Shown here in pieces: positions 8,974-17,430 of a stretch of 64,000 bases of DNA. This DNA is from Synergistaceae bacterium (GTDB lineage: Bacteria; Synergistota; Synergistia; Synergistales; Aminobacteriaceae). The stretch is taken from assembly GCA_017450125.1 (NCBI GenBank), contig JAFSWZ010000027.1, forward strand, positions 21,096-85,095, in the 5' to 3' direction. The position numbers and the translations under genes were made by a program. Every line of letters begins with the position of its first letter. Positions within the stretch are counted from its first letter, which is position 1. A model generated the notes under the pieces. That model did no database searches. It was not told the DNA's origin and saw nothing but the letters and a program-made list of their open reading frames with translations.

Positions 8974-10000
8974 CCTGAATCACCTCCACACGTATATTCT
9001 TGCTCCTGTAGTACTCTATTGCACGGTTGATGTTCTCTCTCGGCCCGCTGAAGATTACGACCGTCCCGCCGACCATTGAGCCCGCGACAATCTCGACATC
9101 CGCAAGCACAATGTTTATCACCACGTCGAACGCCCTCGACGCGTAGGAGATCAGCGGCTCCGACACGTCCGCGTAAACGTAAACCAGCCGTGCCATGAGT
9201 TCGCCGGGCTTGAGCTGGACTATCGGGGACTCGTCGCGTATCAGCGTCTCAATCTTCGAGAGGTTGGAGGTTGTGCGCACAAAGTTTCGGGTAACGGGAT
9301 GCTTCGGCGAGGAGAAAATCTCGAACACGTCGCCGCTCTCTATAACTTTCCCTGCATCCATCACGGCAGCTTTCAGGCAAATGTTCTTGACGACTTCCAT
9401 CTCGTGCGTAATCACAACGATTGTCAGGCCAAGTTTGCGGTTCAGATCCTTCAAGAGCTGGAGGATTGCGCCGGTGGTCTGCGGGTCTAACGCGCTTGTA
9501 GCTTCGTCGCAGAGGAGTATTCCCGGGTCATTGGCGAGTGCACGTGCGATTGCGACTCTCTGCTTCTGCCCGCCGGAAAGCTCTGACGGGTAAGCGTTCT
9601 CCTTGTCGGGAATGTCTACCAGTGCCAGAAGCTCCCGTACCCGTGCCTTCATTGCGTCCTTAGTCATTCCGCGCAGGGGGTAAGCTACGTTCTGCATGAC
9701 CGTGCGCGACGGCATAAGGTTGAACTGCTGGAATATCATTCCGATTTTCGTGCGTGCCTTGTAGAGTTCCTTCGGCTTCAGCTTCGTCATCTCTACGCCG
9801 TCAATCCTCACGCTCCCGGAGTCCGGCCGTTCGAGGAGGTTGATGCACCGCACAAGCGTAGACTTCCCTGCGCCGGAGAAGCCGATTATCCCGAAGATGT
9901 CTCCGTCGTTAATCGTCAGCGATACGTCATTGACCGCGTGAATGGCTGTATCCTTCCTGTCGGCGTTGAAGCTCTTAACAATGTGTTCAAGTTCAATCAA
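8960..10000 (-). CDS. metN: Methionine ABC transporter ATP-binding protein
   Basis: The ATPase of the methionine importer, 346 residues. Motifs are Walker A GFSGAGKST, signature LSGGQKQR, Walker B ILLCDEATSALD and the H-loop ITHE. A C-terminal NIL domain (about 265-340) is present; in the E. coli enzyme this domain binds methionine and inhibits transport. Translation starts at TTG 10000 with AGGAGG 11 bases upstream; the nearer ATG (out of frame) runs into a stop. It heads metNIQ and lies behind a strong promoter, a Met-rich leader peptide and a terminator hairpin. Confidence 0.95.
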   Translation of the reverse strand: MIELEHIVKSFNADRKDTAIHAVNDVSLTINDGDIFGIIGFSGAGKSTLVRCINLLERPDSGSVRIDGVEMTKLKPKELYKARTKIGMIFQQFNLMPSRTVMQNVAYPLRGMTKDAMKARVRELLALVDIPDKENAYPSELSGGQKQRVAIARALANDPGILLCDEATSALDPQTTGAILQLLKDLNRKLGLTIVVITHEMEVVKNICLKAAVMDAGKVIESGDVFEIFSSPKHPVTRNFVRTTSNLSKIETLIRDESPIVQLKPGELMARLVYVYADVSEPLISYASRAFDVVINIVLADVEIVAGSMVGGTVVIFSGPRENINRAIEYYRSKNIRVEVIQDAGA

Positions 10001-10024
10001 TCGTTCTCATTCCTCCTGCATATA

Positions 10025-10062
10025 ACAAAAGCGGGAAGCCGTTTCGTGTACGTACTCCCCGC
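10025..10062 (-). terminator. Leader terminator (probable attenuator) upstream of metN
   Basis: On the minus strand, GCGGGGAG and CTTCCCGC form an 8-bp stem with one G.U pair, followed by TTTTGTT. It lies between the metNIQ promoter and the metN ribosome binding site, so it would stop transcription before the operon unless it is prevented from forming. Confidence 0.7.
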
Positions 10063-10094
10063 GTCATTATCTCTTCAGCGAACAGCACGACAAA

Positions 10095-10160
10095 CTATGT
10101 GCCTTCACACATCATCATGCTGGTAATAATTATGCTGTCAGAAAAATTATTGTTAGCCAT
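10095..10160 (-). CDS. Met-rich leader peptide of the metNIQ operon
   Basis: A 21-residue reading frame starting MANNNFSDS and ending SMMMCEGT, with three consecutive ATG codons at 10110-10118. It begins about 10 bases after the -10 box, so the mRNA would be nearly leaderless. The Met codons lie within one arm (CAGCATGA) of a helix that can pair with TCGTGCTG downstream of its stop. A terminator hairpin follows. This is the layout of amino-acid operon attenuators; the inference is that charged tRNA-Met controls metNIQ readthrough. Its expression is not shown by sequence. Confidence 0.6.
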   Translation of the reverse strand: MANNNFSDSIIITSMMMCEGT

Positions 10161-10169
10161 AGTGCGGAA

Positions 10170-10199
10170 ATTATATGCCCCGCAAAGCCTGAGTGTCAA
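10170..10199 (-). promoter_or_regulatory. Sigma-70-type promoter of metNIQ
   Basis: On the minus strand there is a perfect TTGACA (10194-10199), an 18-base spacer, and a perfect TATAAT (10170-10175). The -35 box overlaps the stop codon of the upstream restriction-modification gene. The leader to metN is about 160 bases. Confidence 0.85.
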
Positions 10200-12961
10200 G
10201 ATTTGTCTTTCTTCGCCTCCCGGTACATCCTGAACAGCTCCGCCGCAATATCCTCCTCGCTCCTGTCCTTCGCCCACCCGTACGCCGCACACACCGCCGC
10301 ATCATTCGCACGGTGCGCCTCACGCAGGGCCAGCGGCATCGCGTTGTCCGTGTACAGCTCCGCAAAACTGCACTCAGGGTTCAGGGCCCGCGCGTCCAGA
10401 ATCGCCTGCGCAGTCCGCTCTATCCTCGCGCGCTGCTTCTTCGTCGGTGAAGGCCAGCAGAACGTGTTGTACACCACTCTTGTACTGTACCTGTAACCTA
10501 TTCCCAGCCTTCCGCAGACTCTCCTGACCCACGCCATATGTACCCTGCTCGTCAGGACTCCGAAATGATACAGCGTTGCATCAGGTATCATGTACAAAGT
10601 GTTACCTGGTATTACTTCAGCAGGAAGCCAGCCGAAGGGAATATAGCTCCTCTTATCCGATGACACCTGAGGAATTGCAAGATAGTTTTTCGTGGCGTAA
10701 CGTATCTCACTGAACAGCGCGGGTGTCTCTGCCTGCTTCCTCGTTGCGGCTCTTGCGCTCTCAAGCCTGAACTGTTTAACCCTCTCTATCCTCTCCATTA
10801 CGCGCGGACATTTCGTGATGATACTCGGGCTTGCATCAACCAGCCACAAGCAGTATCTCGGCACTCTCTGTATGAAGTCAACTCCCATCATGAACGGACG
10901 AATCAATTTCTCGGCGAGCGGGTCAGTCCTCAAAAGCTCGTCTCTCTCTTCAGCAGTCATGAGGAGATTTCCATCATCACGCGGAAGGCCTCCTATTAAC
11001 GTTCTCGGGGTATCCTCCCTCATCGGCTCGGGCTGGGGCTCCGCAAACTCGTTAGGCCCGGGCACAAGGTAGAAGTTTATGTTGTCCACAAGCCGCACTT
11101 TCCCGCCGGTAATCAGCTTCTTCTTCACGCCCGGCTTCTCTCCCCAGCTGAACCCTATCACTACGCAGTGAACCTGTGCCTTCTCCTCCGCCTCGCTGTC
11201 CCACTTGAAGGCCGTGTGCGCAAAGTCGATGAATATCCTGAACCCGAAGTGCAGGGGCTTGAAGACTGTGCTGACAAGTTCGCCCTGAGTGATTGAGTTC
11301 GTCGAGACGAAGGCCGCCCGCGCCTTTGTGCCGCACAGGAACTCCGAAGCCTTGTAGTACCAGCACGCAACGTAATCGAGTTTCCCCGCCAGCTTTCCGT
11401 CCTTGTAGAGCGAGGCAATCTCCTGCTTCTGTTCCTTCGACTGTGAAGGGTAGCCCAGATACGGAGGGTTGCCGATAACGCAGAGATTTTCGTCAGGCGT
11501 GATGACTTCGCGCCAGTCTGTGAGGACGGAATTTGCCTCAATGATGCGGTTGTAGGTTTTGAGGGGCAGGATGTCTTCGTAGAGCTGAACGATGGATTTG
11601 GTCTCGTTGAACATCTGAGTTTCGGCGATCCACAGGGCAGTACGCGCGACGTGGACGGCGAAATCATTAATCTCTATCCCGTAGAATTGCGAGATGGAGA
11701 CCTGCACGGGGGTTTCTTCCTGCGAGAACGCAAAGGAGATCTGTCCGCGCGTAAGTTCCTGAATGATTCTGTTCTCGAGGCGGCGCAGTGAAAGATACGT
11801 TTCTGTGAGGAAGTTTCCTGAGCCGCAGGCCGGGTCGAAGAATCTCAGAGTGCCGAGCTTCTTCTGGAACTTCCGCAGGTTCTGCGTTCTGGACTTGTCG
11901 GGAGGAGCTGAGGTTATCTCCTCAAACTCAGCGTTGAGGCCGTCCATGAAGAGCGGGTCAATCACCTTGTGGATGTTCTCTATCGACGTGTAATGCATCC
12001 CTCCGCTGTGGCGGGTCTTGGGGTTGAGGGTTGACTCGAAGACTGCACCGAAAATCGTCGGGGAAATTCCCGCCCAGTTGAAGCCCTCGCTCATCTCCTC
12101 GAGGATTATCCTTAACGGCTCTCCGTCGAGCTGGGGTATCTCTATGTCCGCTTCCTCGAACAGCCCGCCGTTGACGTACGGGAACGCCTGAAGGTCTGCC
12201 TCGAGGTACGGGTCTCTGTTCTCCGGCTTCCTGCTCAGGACGGCGAAGAGCTCCCGCAGTGAGTTCCGTGCTGAGTTTCTGCGTGAGGCTAAGTAGTCGT
12301 GAAACTGTTTCGGCGCGAAGAGTCCCGAGTCCTCAGCGTAGAGCAGGAAGACGACTCTGACGCAGAAGATGTTTAGGCTCCGCTGTGATGCTTTGCCGTC
12401 GGGGTCAACGTAGCGCGTGAGGAGTGAGTCATAGAGTTTTCCGACGAGTTCGCCGGCTTTCACGGAGACTTCGAGCTCGCGGATTTCTTTGGGGCTTGAG
12501 GCTTTGCTGTCTACGAGGAATGCCAGCTTGTTTGCTTCGCGGCCAAGATTCTCGAGCAGTATGATTTCCGGCTCTGCTCTGGGTGTCTCCATGTCGTGGA
12601 CTCTGAACTCCCGGAAGTTGCAGACCACGATGAACCTTCCGCGCTGTGATGCCGGTAACCAGTCGTAATATCTCTTGGCCTGCCCGAACGGAGTAATTAC
12701 CGTGCCGTCTGACTGCGTCTGTGGCTTGTCGAGGTCAATGCTCCGCGATTTCTGCTCGATTATGATTCGTGTTGAGGGTATGTAGCCGTCGATGAAGCTG
12801 ACGTGAGAGAGCTCCACCCTCTTCTGAAACTCTATCATTTCGCCGGGGTTCTGAGTGTCCGACAGACAGCCGAGCAGTTCGAGCCAGAAAGTCTGCGTAT
12901 CGCTCAACTCGTCGCCTCTGTCCTTCCAGCGCATGATGAAATCATTGATGTTGTTAGTCAT
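10196..12961 (-). CDS. MmeI-like single-chain restriction-modification enzyme (type IIL/IIG)
   Basis: A 921-residue protein close in length and domain order to MmeI. The N-terminal nuclease has the spacing D-x10-ExK (Asp of FIDGY, then IIEQK), followed by a helical spacer. The gamma-class adenine methyltransferase has SAM motif FDPACGSGNF and catalytic NPPY (IGNPPYLGY), and a target-recognition region follows. Enzymes of this class cut DNA and methylate adenine on one strand of their own site without separate subunits. ATG 12961 gives a normal N-terminus, but there is no clear ribosome binding site and the start lies just after the pckA terminator. No other defence genes are adjacent. Confidence 0.85.
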   Translation of the reverse strand: MTNNINDFIMRWKDRGDELSDTQTFWLELLGCLSDTQNPGEMIEFQKRVELSHVSFIDGYIPSTRIIIEQKSRSIDLDKPQTQSDGTVITPFGQAKRYYDWLPASQRGRFIVVCNFREFRVHDMETPRAEPEIILLENLGREANKLAFLVDSKASSPKEIRELEVSVKAGELVGKLYDSLLTRYVDPDGKASQRSLNIFCVRVVFLLYAEDSGLFAPKQFHDYLASRRNSARNSLRELFAVLSRKPENRDPYLEADLQAFPYVNGGLFEEADIEIPQLDGEPLRIILEEMSEGFNWAGISPTIFGAVFESTLNPKTRHSGGMHYTSIENIHKVIDPLFMDGLNAEFEEITSAPPDKSRTQNLRKFQKKLGTLRFFDPACGSGNFLTETYLSLRRLENRIIQELTRGQISFAFSQEETPVQVSISQFYGIEINDFAVHVARTALWIAETQMFNETKSIVQLYEDILPLKTYNRIIEANSVLTDWREVITPDENLCVIGNPPYLGYPSQSKEQKQEIASLYKDGKLAGKLDYVACWYYKASEFLCGTKARAAFVSTNSITQGELVSTVFKPLHFGFRIFIDFAHTAFKWDSEAEEKAQVHCVVIGFSWGEKPGVKKKLITGGKVRLVDNINFYLVPGPNEFAEPQPEPMREDTPRTLIGGLPRDDGNLLMTAEERDELLRTDPLAEKLIRPFMMGVDFIQRVPRYCLWLVDASPSIITKCPRVMERIERVKQFRLESARAATRKQAETPALFSEIRYATKNYLAIPQVSSDKRSYIPFGWLPAEVIPGNTLYMIPDATLYHFGVLTSRVHMAWVRRVCGRLGIGYRYSTRVVYNTFCWPSPTKKQRARIERTAQAILDARALNPECSFAELYTDNAMPLALREAHRANDAAVCAAYGWAKDRSEEDIAAELFRMYREAKKDKS

Positions 12962-12966
12962 GGCAA

Positions 12967-12999
12967 GAAAAAAAGCGGCATCCCGCAAAGGACACCGCA
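12967..12999 (-). terminator. Rho-independent terminator after pckA
   Basis: On the minus strand, GCGGTGTCC and GGGATGCCGC form a long stem with two wobble pairs, followed by TTTTTTT. The start codon of the next gene is 5 bases beyond the T run. Confidence 0.85.
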
Positions 13000-13016
13000 G
13001 AAAATTATTGCTGTCT

Positions 13017-14693
13017 CTAGCCTATCTCGGCAATGAGCTTCTCGACTGCCTCGCGTGCATCGTCAGGAAGCCTGTCGATTCCGCCGCGCTCAGTCTCTCT
13101 GCTCTTGATGAAGTTCAGCCTGTCCTGGAATCTCTTCTTGAGCTGAGTCCTGTACTCGTCGTTCTTCAGGTCAGCGTCGAAGCCCGGAATCGCCATCGTC
13201 TTGATGCCGGTCAGGTTGCCGAACGGAGTCCACTGCGCCGTGCCCTCAACGATGCGCTCAATGATCATGAGGGTGTTCTCCTTGCCTACGGGCTTGCCCA
13301 TGAAGCTGCCGGTGTTGAGGATGTAGCAGTCAACGCCGTCGGAGATGAGAGCCTTGAACCTCTCGTAGTCCATGCTGAGCGGGTAAGTCCTGAACGGGTT
13401 GGCGTAGGGTTCGCAGACCAGTGCGTCAGGGTCAACGCCGGGTGCGAGGTTCTCTGCGCTGGTTCTCTTTGTCGCGAGCGTTGCGCCGAGAACGGAAGCC
13501 AGCGACGGGCCTTCGAGTTTCAGCACGGGCGGGAGCGTCGGGTCTCTCATGAGCCAGAAGATGGCGTTCAGAGGCTCGTTAATCCTGTCGACTCTGTTAG
13601 GCGACCACAGGCGGGACTTGATTGCGCGTCCGTTTCCGTTGCGTACGTCCTCAGTTACGGCTATGAGTTTGCCGTCAGGAGTCCTGATGCATCCGCAGTT
13701 CTGGAGCGTCAGAATGTACTTGTTGTCCGGGCAGCCGATGGGGTAATCTGCGACCTTGTCGAAGTACGTCGGCTCGAGGGCGATTGCGTACTTGTCCTTT
13801 ACGTTGACGACGAACGCATCATCATGAAGCACCATGACATCATATTTGCCGTCATGCTTTGCGTGTGTGATTGTCGACTTGCCGGAGCCTGACAGACCGA
13901 ACGCCGCGACAACGAACTTCCTGCCGCTTCCGTCCTTGAGGGTGTACCTCTTAAGTCCACCGTGGCATGATGCGTAGCCGTTGCGTGCCGCGATGCCCCA
14001 TGCGAGGGTCAGAGTGCCCTTCTTCATTTCGCCGAAGTAGCGCAGTCCGAGAACTATTGCGCAGTTCTCTTCGGGCGAGAAGAAAGCGATTCCCAGCGGG
14101 AACTGCTTCTGAAGCTCGGGGTCTCCGTGCGGCCAGTCGGGGTCTGCGACAAAGAAGATGTCTCCGTCGTGGTCGGAAATCTGGCGCGATGCCGCGTAAC
14201 GCGGTGCGTAGGCTTCGTTTGCGTACTGGAAGTTAATCATCCAGTTGTACAGGTTGTTCTCGTAGCCTTCAGGAACGATGCAGTGTGCGGAGGTCATGAA
14301 GTCTTCGTCAAGCCCTACGTATGCATCAGCCTGATAGAGCTTGCGATAGCGCATGTTGAAGATTGCCTCGCGGATAATCTTGCAGTACTTGGCCACGTCG
14401 ACATCAGGATAGCCGACGATTCTTCTTGCGGCTGCGGTGCGTCCGAAGATTCCGCCGTCGTTGAATAGGAGGACATTCGCGCCCATCGGGAGTCCCTGCG
14501 CTTCAGGCTGGAAGACGGGCATTCCCGTAAGCTCGATTGTGCCGGGCGAGTTCTTTGCGAGGTTGTAGGCCTCGTGGAGGTCCTGTACATGATGGACGTT
14601 GTTGCTGTAGAAGAGGGTCTCGATTGTCGTTCTGGGCTGAGCGTGATAAACCTTCTTGAAGTTTTCAGGATCATAGTAACCGATTGTTGACAT
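13017..14693 (-). CDS. pckA: Phosphoenolpyruvate carboxykinase (ATP)
   Basis: Catalyses oxaloacetate + ATP to PEP + CO2 + ADP, or the reverse in fermenting anaerobes. The 558-residue protein has the kinase P-loop GLSGSGKST and the metal-binding HDDAF region of ATP-type enzymes, plus a conserved NCGCI/RLWSPNRVDRINEP region. ATG 14693 has AAAGGGG upstream. It has its own candidate promoter and a strong terminator, so it is probably monocistronic. Confidence 0.92.
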   Translation of the reverse strand: MSTIGYYDPENFKKVYHAQPRTTIETLFYSNNVHHVQDLHEAYNLAKNSPGTIELTGMPVFQPEAQGLPMGANVLLFNDGGIFGRTAAARRIVGYPDVDVAKYCKIIREAIFNMRYRKLYQADAYVGLDEDFMTSAHCIVPEGYENNLYNWMINFQYANEAYAPRYAASRQISDHDGDIFFVADPDWPHGDPELQKQFPLGIAFFSPEENCAIVLGLRYFGEMKKGTLTLAWGIAARNGYASCHGGLKRYTLKDGSGRKFVVAAFGLSGSGKSTITHAKHDGKYDVMVLHDDAFVVNVKDKYAIALEPTYFDKVADYPIGCPDNKYILTLQNCGCIRTPDGKLIAVTEDVRNGNGRAIKSRLWSPNRVDRINEPLNAIFWLMRDPTLPPVLKLEGPSLASVLGATLATKRTSAENLAPGVDPDALVCEPYANPFRTYPLSMDYERFKALISDGVDCYILNTGSFMGKPVGKENTLMIIERIVEGTAQWTPFGNLTGIKTMAIPGFDADLKNDEYRTQLKKRFQDRLNFIKSRETERGGIDRLPDDAREAVEKLIAEIG

Positions 14694-14738
14694 GCTGAAA
14701 ATTTCTGCCCCTTTCGTGAAAGATTGTGTTGGAATGCC

Positions 14739-14750
14739 GTAATTATAGCA
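14739..14750 (-). promoter_or_regulatory. Extended -10 promoter for pckA
   Basis: On the minus strand, TGCTATAAT gives an extended -10 element (TATAAT at 14742-14747) about 50 bases before the pckA start. I see no good -35 box. Confidence 0.5.
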
Positions 14751-14759
14751 CTATACAGA

Positions 14760-15389
14760 TTACTTGAGGCGGTTCTCCGTGCCGTGAATGAGCCTTACGA
14801 TGTTAGTGCGATGACGGAACACGCACAGTGCACCCAGAATTGCCGCAATAATCGTAAACTCTTTCGGTGCACCCAGCATCGCGAAGAAGACCGAGATACA
14901 CACCGTCGACACCATCGACGCAACGGACACGTACCGCGTCAGCTTCATCAGGGCGAACCAGATTGCCCCGCAGAGCAGGACGACAGCGAAAGACTCATAC
15001 GGCCAGATGAAGAACAGTGTCCCGTACGTCGTAGCTATGCCCTTGCCGCCCTTGAACTTCAGCCACACGGGGTAGTTGTGCCCTATCACGACAGCCAGAG
15101 CCGCAACCGCCATGATGATATTCTGCTGTTCAGCAGGCACAAGGTGCACGGCAAGCAGCAACGCGAACGCTCCCTTGAGCATGTCGACGACTGCAGTGAA
15201 ACGTGCCCAGCCGAAACCCATTGCACGTCCTACGTTGGTTGCACCGATTGCTCCGCTGCCGATTGTGCGGATGTCTAGGCCGTCGCGTTTGCCTGTCTCG
15301 TCGCGGTGAAAGAGTTTGGTGATTACGTAGCCGGTCGGAAATGAGCCGATGAGGTACGAAGCTATTGCCCATAGAATTATTGCGCGCAT
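14760..15389 (-). CDS. plsY: Glycerol-3-phosphate acyltransferase PlsY
   Basis: An inner-membrane enzyme that transfers acyl groups from acyl-phosphate to glycerol-3-phosphate, the first step of phospholipid synthesis. The 209-residue protein has the three PlsY motifs: SGAIGATNVGR, GHNYPVWLKFKGGKGIATT and HRTNIVRLIHGTE, with several membrane helices. ATG 15389 is preferred over ATG 15398 because the GGGGG ribosome site is 10 bases from the former and touches the latter. It follows the RelA-like gene by 25 bases and is probably co-transcribed. Confidence 0.93.
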   Translation of the reverse strand: MRAIILWAIASYLIGSFPTGYVITKLFHRDETGKRDGLDIRTIGSGAIGATNVGRAMGFGWARFTAVVDMLKGAFALLLAVHLVPAEQQNIIMAVAALAVVIGHNYPVWLKFKGGKGIATTYGTLFFIWPYESFAVVLLCGAIWFALMKLTRYVSVASMVSTVCISVFFAMLGAPKEFTIIAAILGALCVFRHRTNIVRLIHGTENRLK

Positions 15390-15414
15390 AATATTCATTC
15401 CCCCTACGGAAAAA

Positions 15415-16488
15415 TTATTGTCCGCTTATCCTGTCTGAACCCCTCTTGATGTTCAGACTCACTAGGTCTTTGTCCTTGAGGCTGTCCCACTTGAAGTTCA
15501 GCACCAGCAGGAACAGTGCAGAAAACGGGTCAACCCTCCAGTTCTCATTCTCCCTGAAAGCGTCATGCACTGCTTTAAGCTGGTTAAGGCCTTTGCCGTC
15601 AGCCTCCATTTCCTCGAGGAAGCTCCTTACTTCAGAGAGCGTATCAATTCCTGCCGCCCGCAGAATGTTGCACAGGTGCAGGAAACTTTCTCTCAGGTAA
15701 TCAGCGTCCGGCGTGAACTCCGGGAAGCCTGCCTCCTGAGCAAGAGCATTCCACCGGCCAAGAAGGGACTCGTCGTCGCGGAAGAGCATATACAGTTCTT
15801 CATCGGTGAAGAGTTTTTCTGCTTCTGGAGGTTCGGGCTTTCGGGAGGGTGTGTTTGCTGACGGAGGAACCAGCAGTGCTTCATCCTTGATGACTCTGCG
15901 GAGGTTCAGGAAGCCTTCATCAGCTTCTTCGAGCAGTGAAGACAGTCTCACGAGCTGTCGTGTCAGCTTCTTTTCGGAGATGCTTCCGACGGTCTGATTA
16001 ACTCTCGGGAAAATAGTTGCCCACGCTTCCTGCAGGATTGTGCGGAGCTCGAGCCTGAAGCTGAGAGTCTTATACTTGGCCCATTCCCTGAGCCTTGAAC
16101 GCGTATCCGACAGAGCGAGGATGTACACAACAGCGGGATAGCCGAACCTGAAGGGGTCTTCGAGCTGGCTGGACGGCACTGAACGCGACGCGTCAATCTC
16201 GAACTCAGACTTTATGAGTGCTTCAACCTTGAGAACATCTTCCGGGAAGCGCAGCAGCACTCTCACGCGCACAAGGTCAACCCCCGTCAAGTCCTTCTCC
16301 TCGAGGGTTGAGAGTATGCGAAGGAGTTCGGCGGGTTTTTCTGCCCAGCCTTCGATGGCGTAGAACTCTACTCCTTCGAGTTCGACGAGGTCTTGAATGA
16401 GGTTGCGGATTCGTGCCGCAAATTCTTCGTAGAGCTTGAGGCTTTCGATGTACCGTAACCCGATTTCGTTAATCCTGCGCTTGTCCAT
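15415..16488 (-). CDS. RelA/SpoT-domain protein with degenerate synthetase motifs
   Basis: A 357-residue protein whose first 200 residues follow the order of small (p)ppGpp synthetases. EKPAELLRIL corresponds to the nucleotide loop, DLVRVRVLLRF to the catalytic-Asp strand (usually DLIGIRVI), DPFRFGYPAVVYI to the usual FGYRSLHYI, and RLELRTILQEAWATIFP to EIQIRTILQHAWAEIEHD. The Ser/His of the G-loop, the EIQ glutamate and the terminal Glu-His are replaced. It may therefore be inactive as a pyrophosphokinase or use another substrate. The C-terminal half is helical and unassigned. It lies 12 bases after csaB on the same strand. Confidence 0.7.
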   Translation of the reverse strand: MDKRRINEIGLRYIESLKLYEEFAARIRNLIQDLVELEGVEFYAIEGWAEKPAELLRILSTLEEKDLTGVDLVRVRVLLRFPEDVLKVEALIKSEFEIDASRSVPSSQLEDPFRFGYPAVVYILALSDTRSRLREWAKYKTLSFRLELRTILQEAWATIFPRVNQTVGSISEKKLTRQLVRLSSLLEEADEGFLNLRRVIKDEALLVPPSANTPSRKPEPPEAEKLFTDEELYMLFRDDESLLGRWNALAQEAGFPEFTPDADYLRESFLHLCNILRAAGIDTLSEVRSFLEEMEADGKGLNQLKAVHDAFRENENWRVDPFSALFLLVLNFKWDSLKDKDLVSLNIKRGSDRISGQ

Positions 16489-16500
16489 GCGGAAATTTTA

Positions 16501-17430
16501 TCACAGCCCGAGCATTTCACGGCATAGAGCGTCTATCTCCCCCGAGCACTCAGGGACAGGTCGGGGCATGACAGGTTCACACCATTCATCTGTGATGCAC
16601 GGGACACCTGACTGTGAGGCGAACTCGCTGACTTTGGGGTCGTAGGGCATCATGGCGAGCGGAGTCCTGAAGATTCGGGAGAGCACGCCGAAGTGAAGCC
16701 GCATTCCGACAGCGCACGAAGCCTTTGACCACACATCTGCTGCCTCACTGAAGCTCCTTACCCGCACAATCTCCGTGAGGCTGAGCCCCTTCATCGCGTC
16801 AATGTCTTCATCAGAGAGAGCGACACCGACAACCCTGCCTTTGAGGTTCGGAGCAATTATCCGCGTGAACGTGTCGAGGTCAGCGCACGGTCTGAGGTTC
16901 ACGAGCGTGCAGGCCGCCGCGTGTGGTTGAACATCAGCAGGGAGGCTCAGCACGAGGTCATGCCCCCTGATGACATTACGGCAGCCCAAAGACTTCGCGA
17001 GACTGTACGACTTCTCGTCGCGTACGTGCACGGCCTCACACAGTCTCAGCGCATCTCCCGCAAGCATTCTCGACACTCTTGACTTCAGCGGCCCGACGGA
17101 CTGGCCAAGTGCCCACACCCTGCACACCAGCAACTTCGCGAGCCGTACAATCCCCCAGTACCACACGCATGATTTCACGCTCGTAGTGTCCTGAAAGAGC
17201 CCTCCGCCCCCCAGCAGAAGAGTATCACTCTCACGCAGAGCCCTCACAACTTCACGGAACTTCCACCTGTTCACTGAGCAAGCGTCTTCTGGAGATGCAG
17301 AGAGCACAACGACATCTTCACGCCTCAGCCCGCAACGCCTGAACATCTCAAGGCACGCCCGCAGTAACAGTTCATCGCCGAGATTCCCGAAGCCGTAATA
17401 GCCCAAGACTGCGGCTCTGTACCTCCTCAT
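16501..17430 (-). CDS. csaB: Polysaccharide pyruvyl transferase CsaB
   Basis: Adds pyruvate from PEP to a cell-wall polysaccharide; in other bacteria this modification anchors SLH-domain S-layer proteins. The 309-residue protein has the N-terminal GYYGFGNLGDELLL motif, LGGGGLFQD, and the C-terminal GMRLHFGVLS histidine motif. It starts at ATG 17430 and overlaps the stop of the upstream membrane-protein gene by 4 bases (ATGA); CsaB is commonly encoded beside that membrane protein. An earlier ATG gives an implausible cysteine-rich extension. Confidence 0.88.
   Translation of the reverse strand: MRRYRAAVLGYYGFGNLGDELLLRACLEMFRRCGLRREDVVVLSASPEDACSVNRWKFREVVRALRESDTLLLGGGGLFQDTTSVKSCVWYWGIVRLAKLLVCRVWALGQSVGPLKSRVSRMLAGDALRLCEAVHVRDEKSYSLAKSLGCRNVIRGHDLVLSLPADVQPHAAACTLVNLRPCADLDTFTRIIAPNLKGRVVGVALSDEDIDAMKGLSLTEIVRVRSFSEAADVWSKASCAVGMRLHFGVLSRIFRTPLAMMPYDPKVSEFASQSGVPCITDEWCEPVMPRPVPECSGEIDALCREMLGL

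Noticed and set aside
10000..10170. SAM riboswitch in the metNIQ leader
   Set aside because: I could not find the conserved SAM-I core or kink-turn elements; a Met-codon leader peptide explains the leader better.
12855..13892. Long plus-strand open frame opposite pckA
   Set aside because: It is antisense to a clear PEP carboxykinase and its translation resembles no family.
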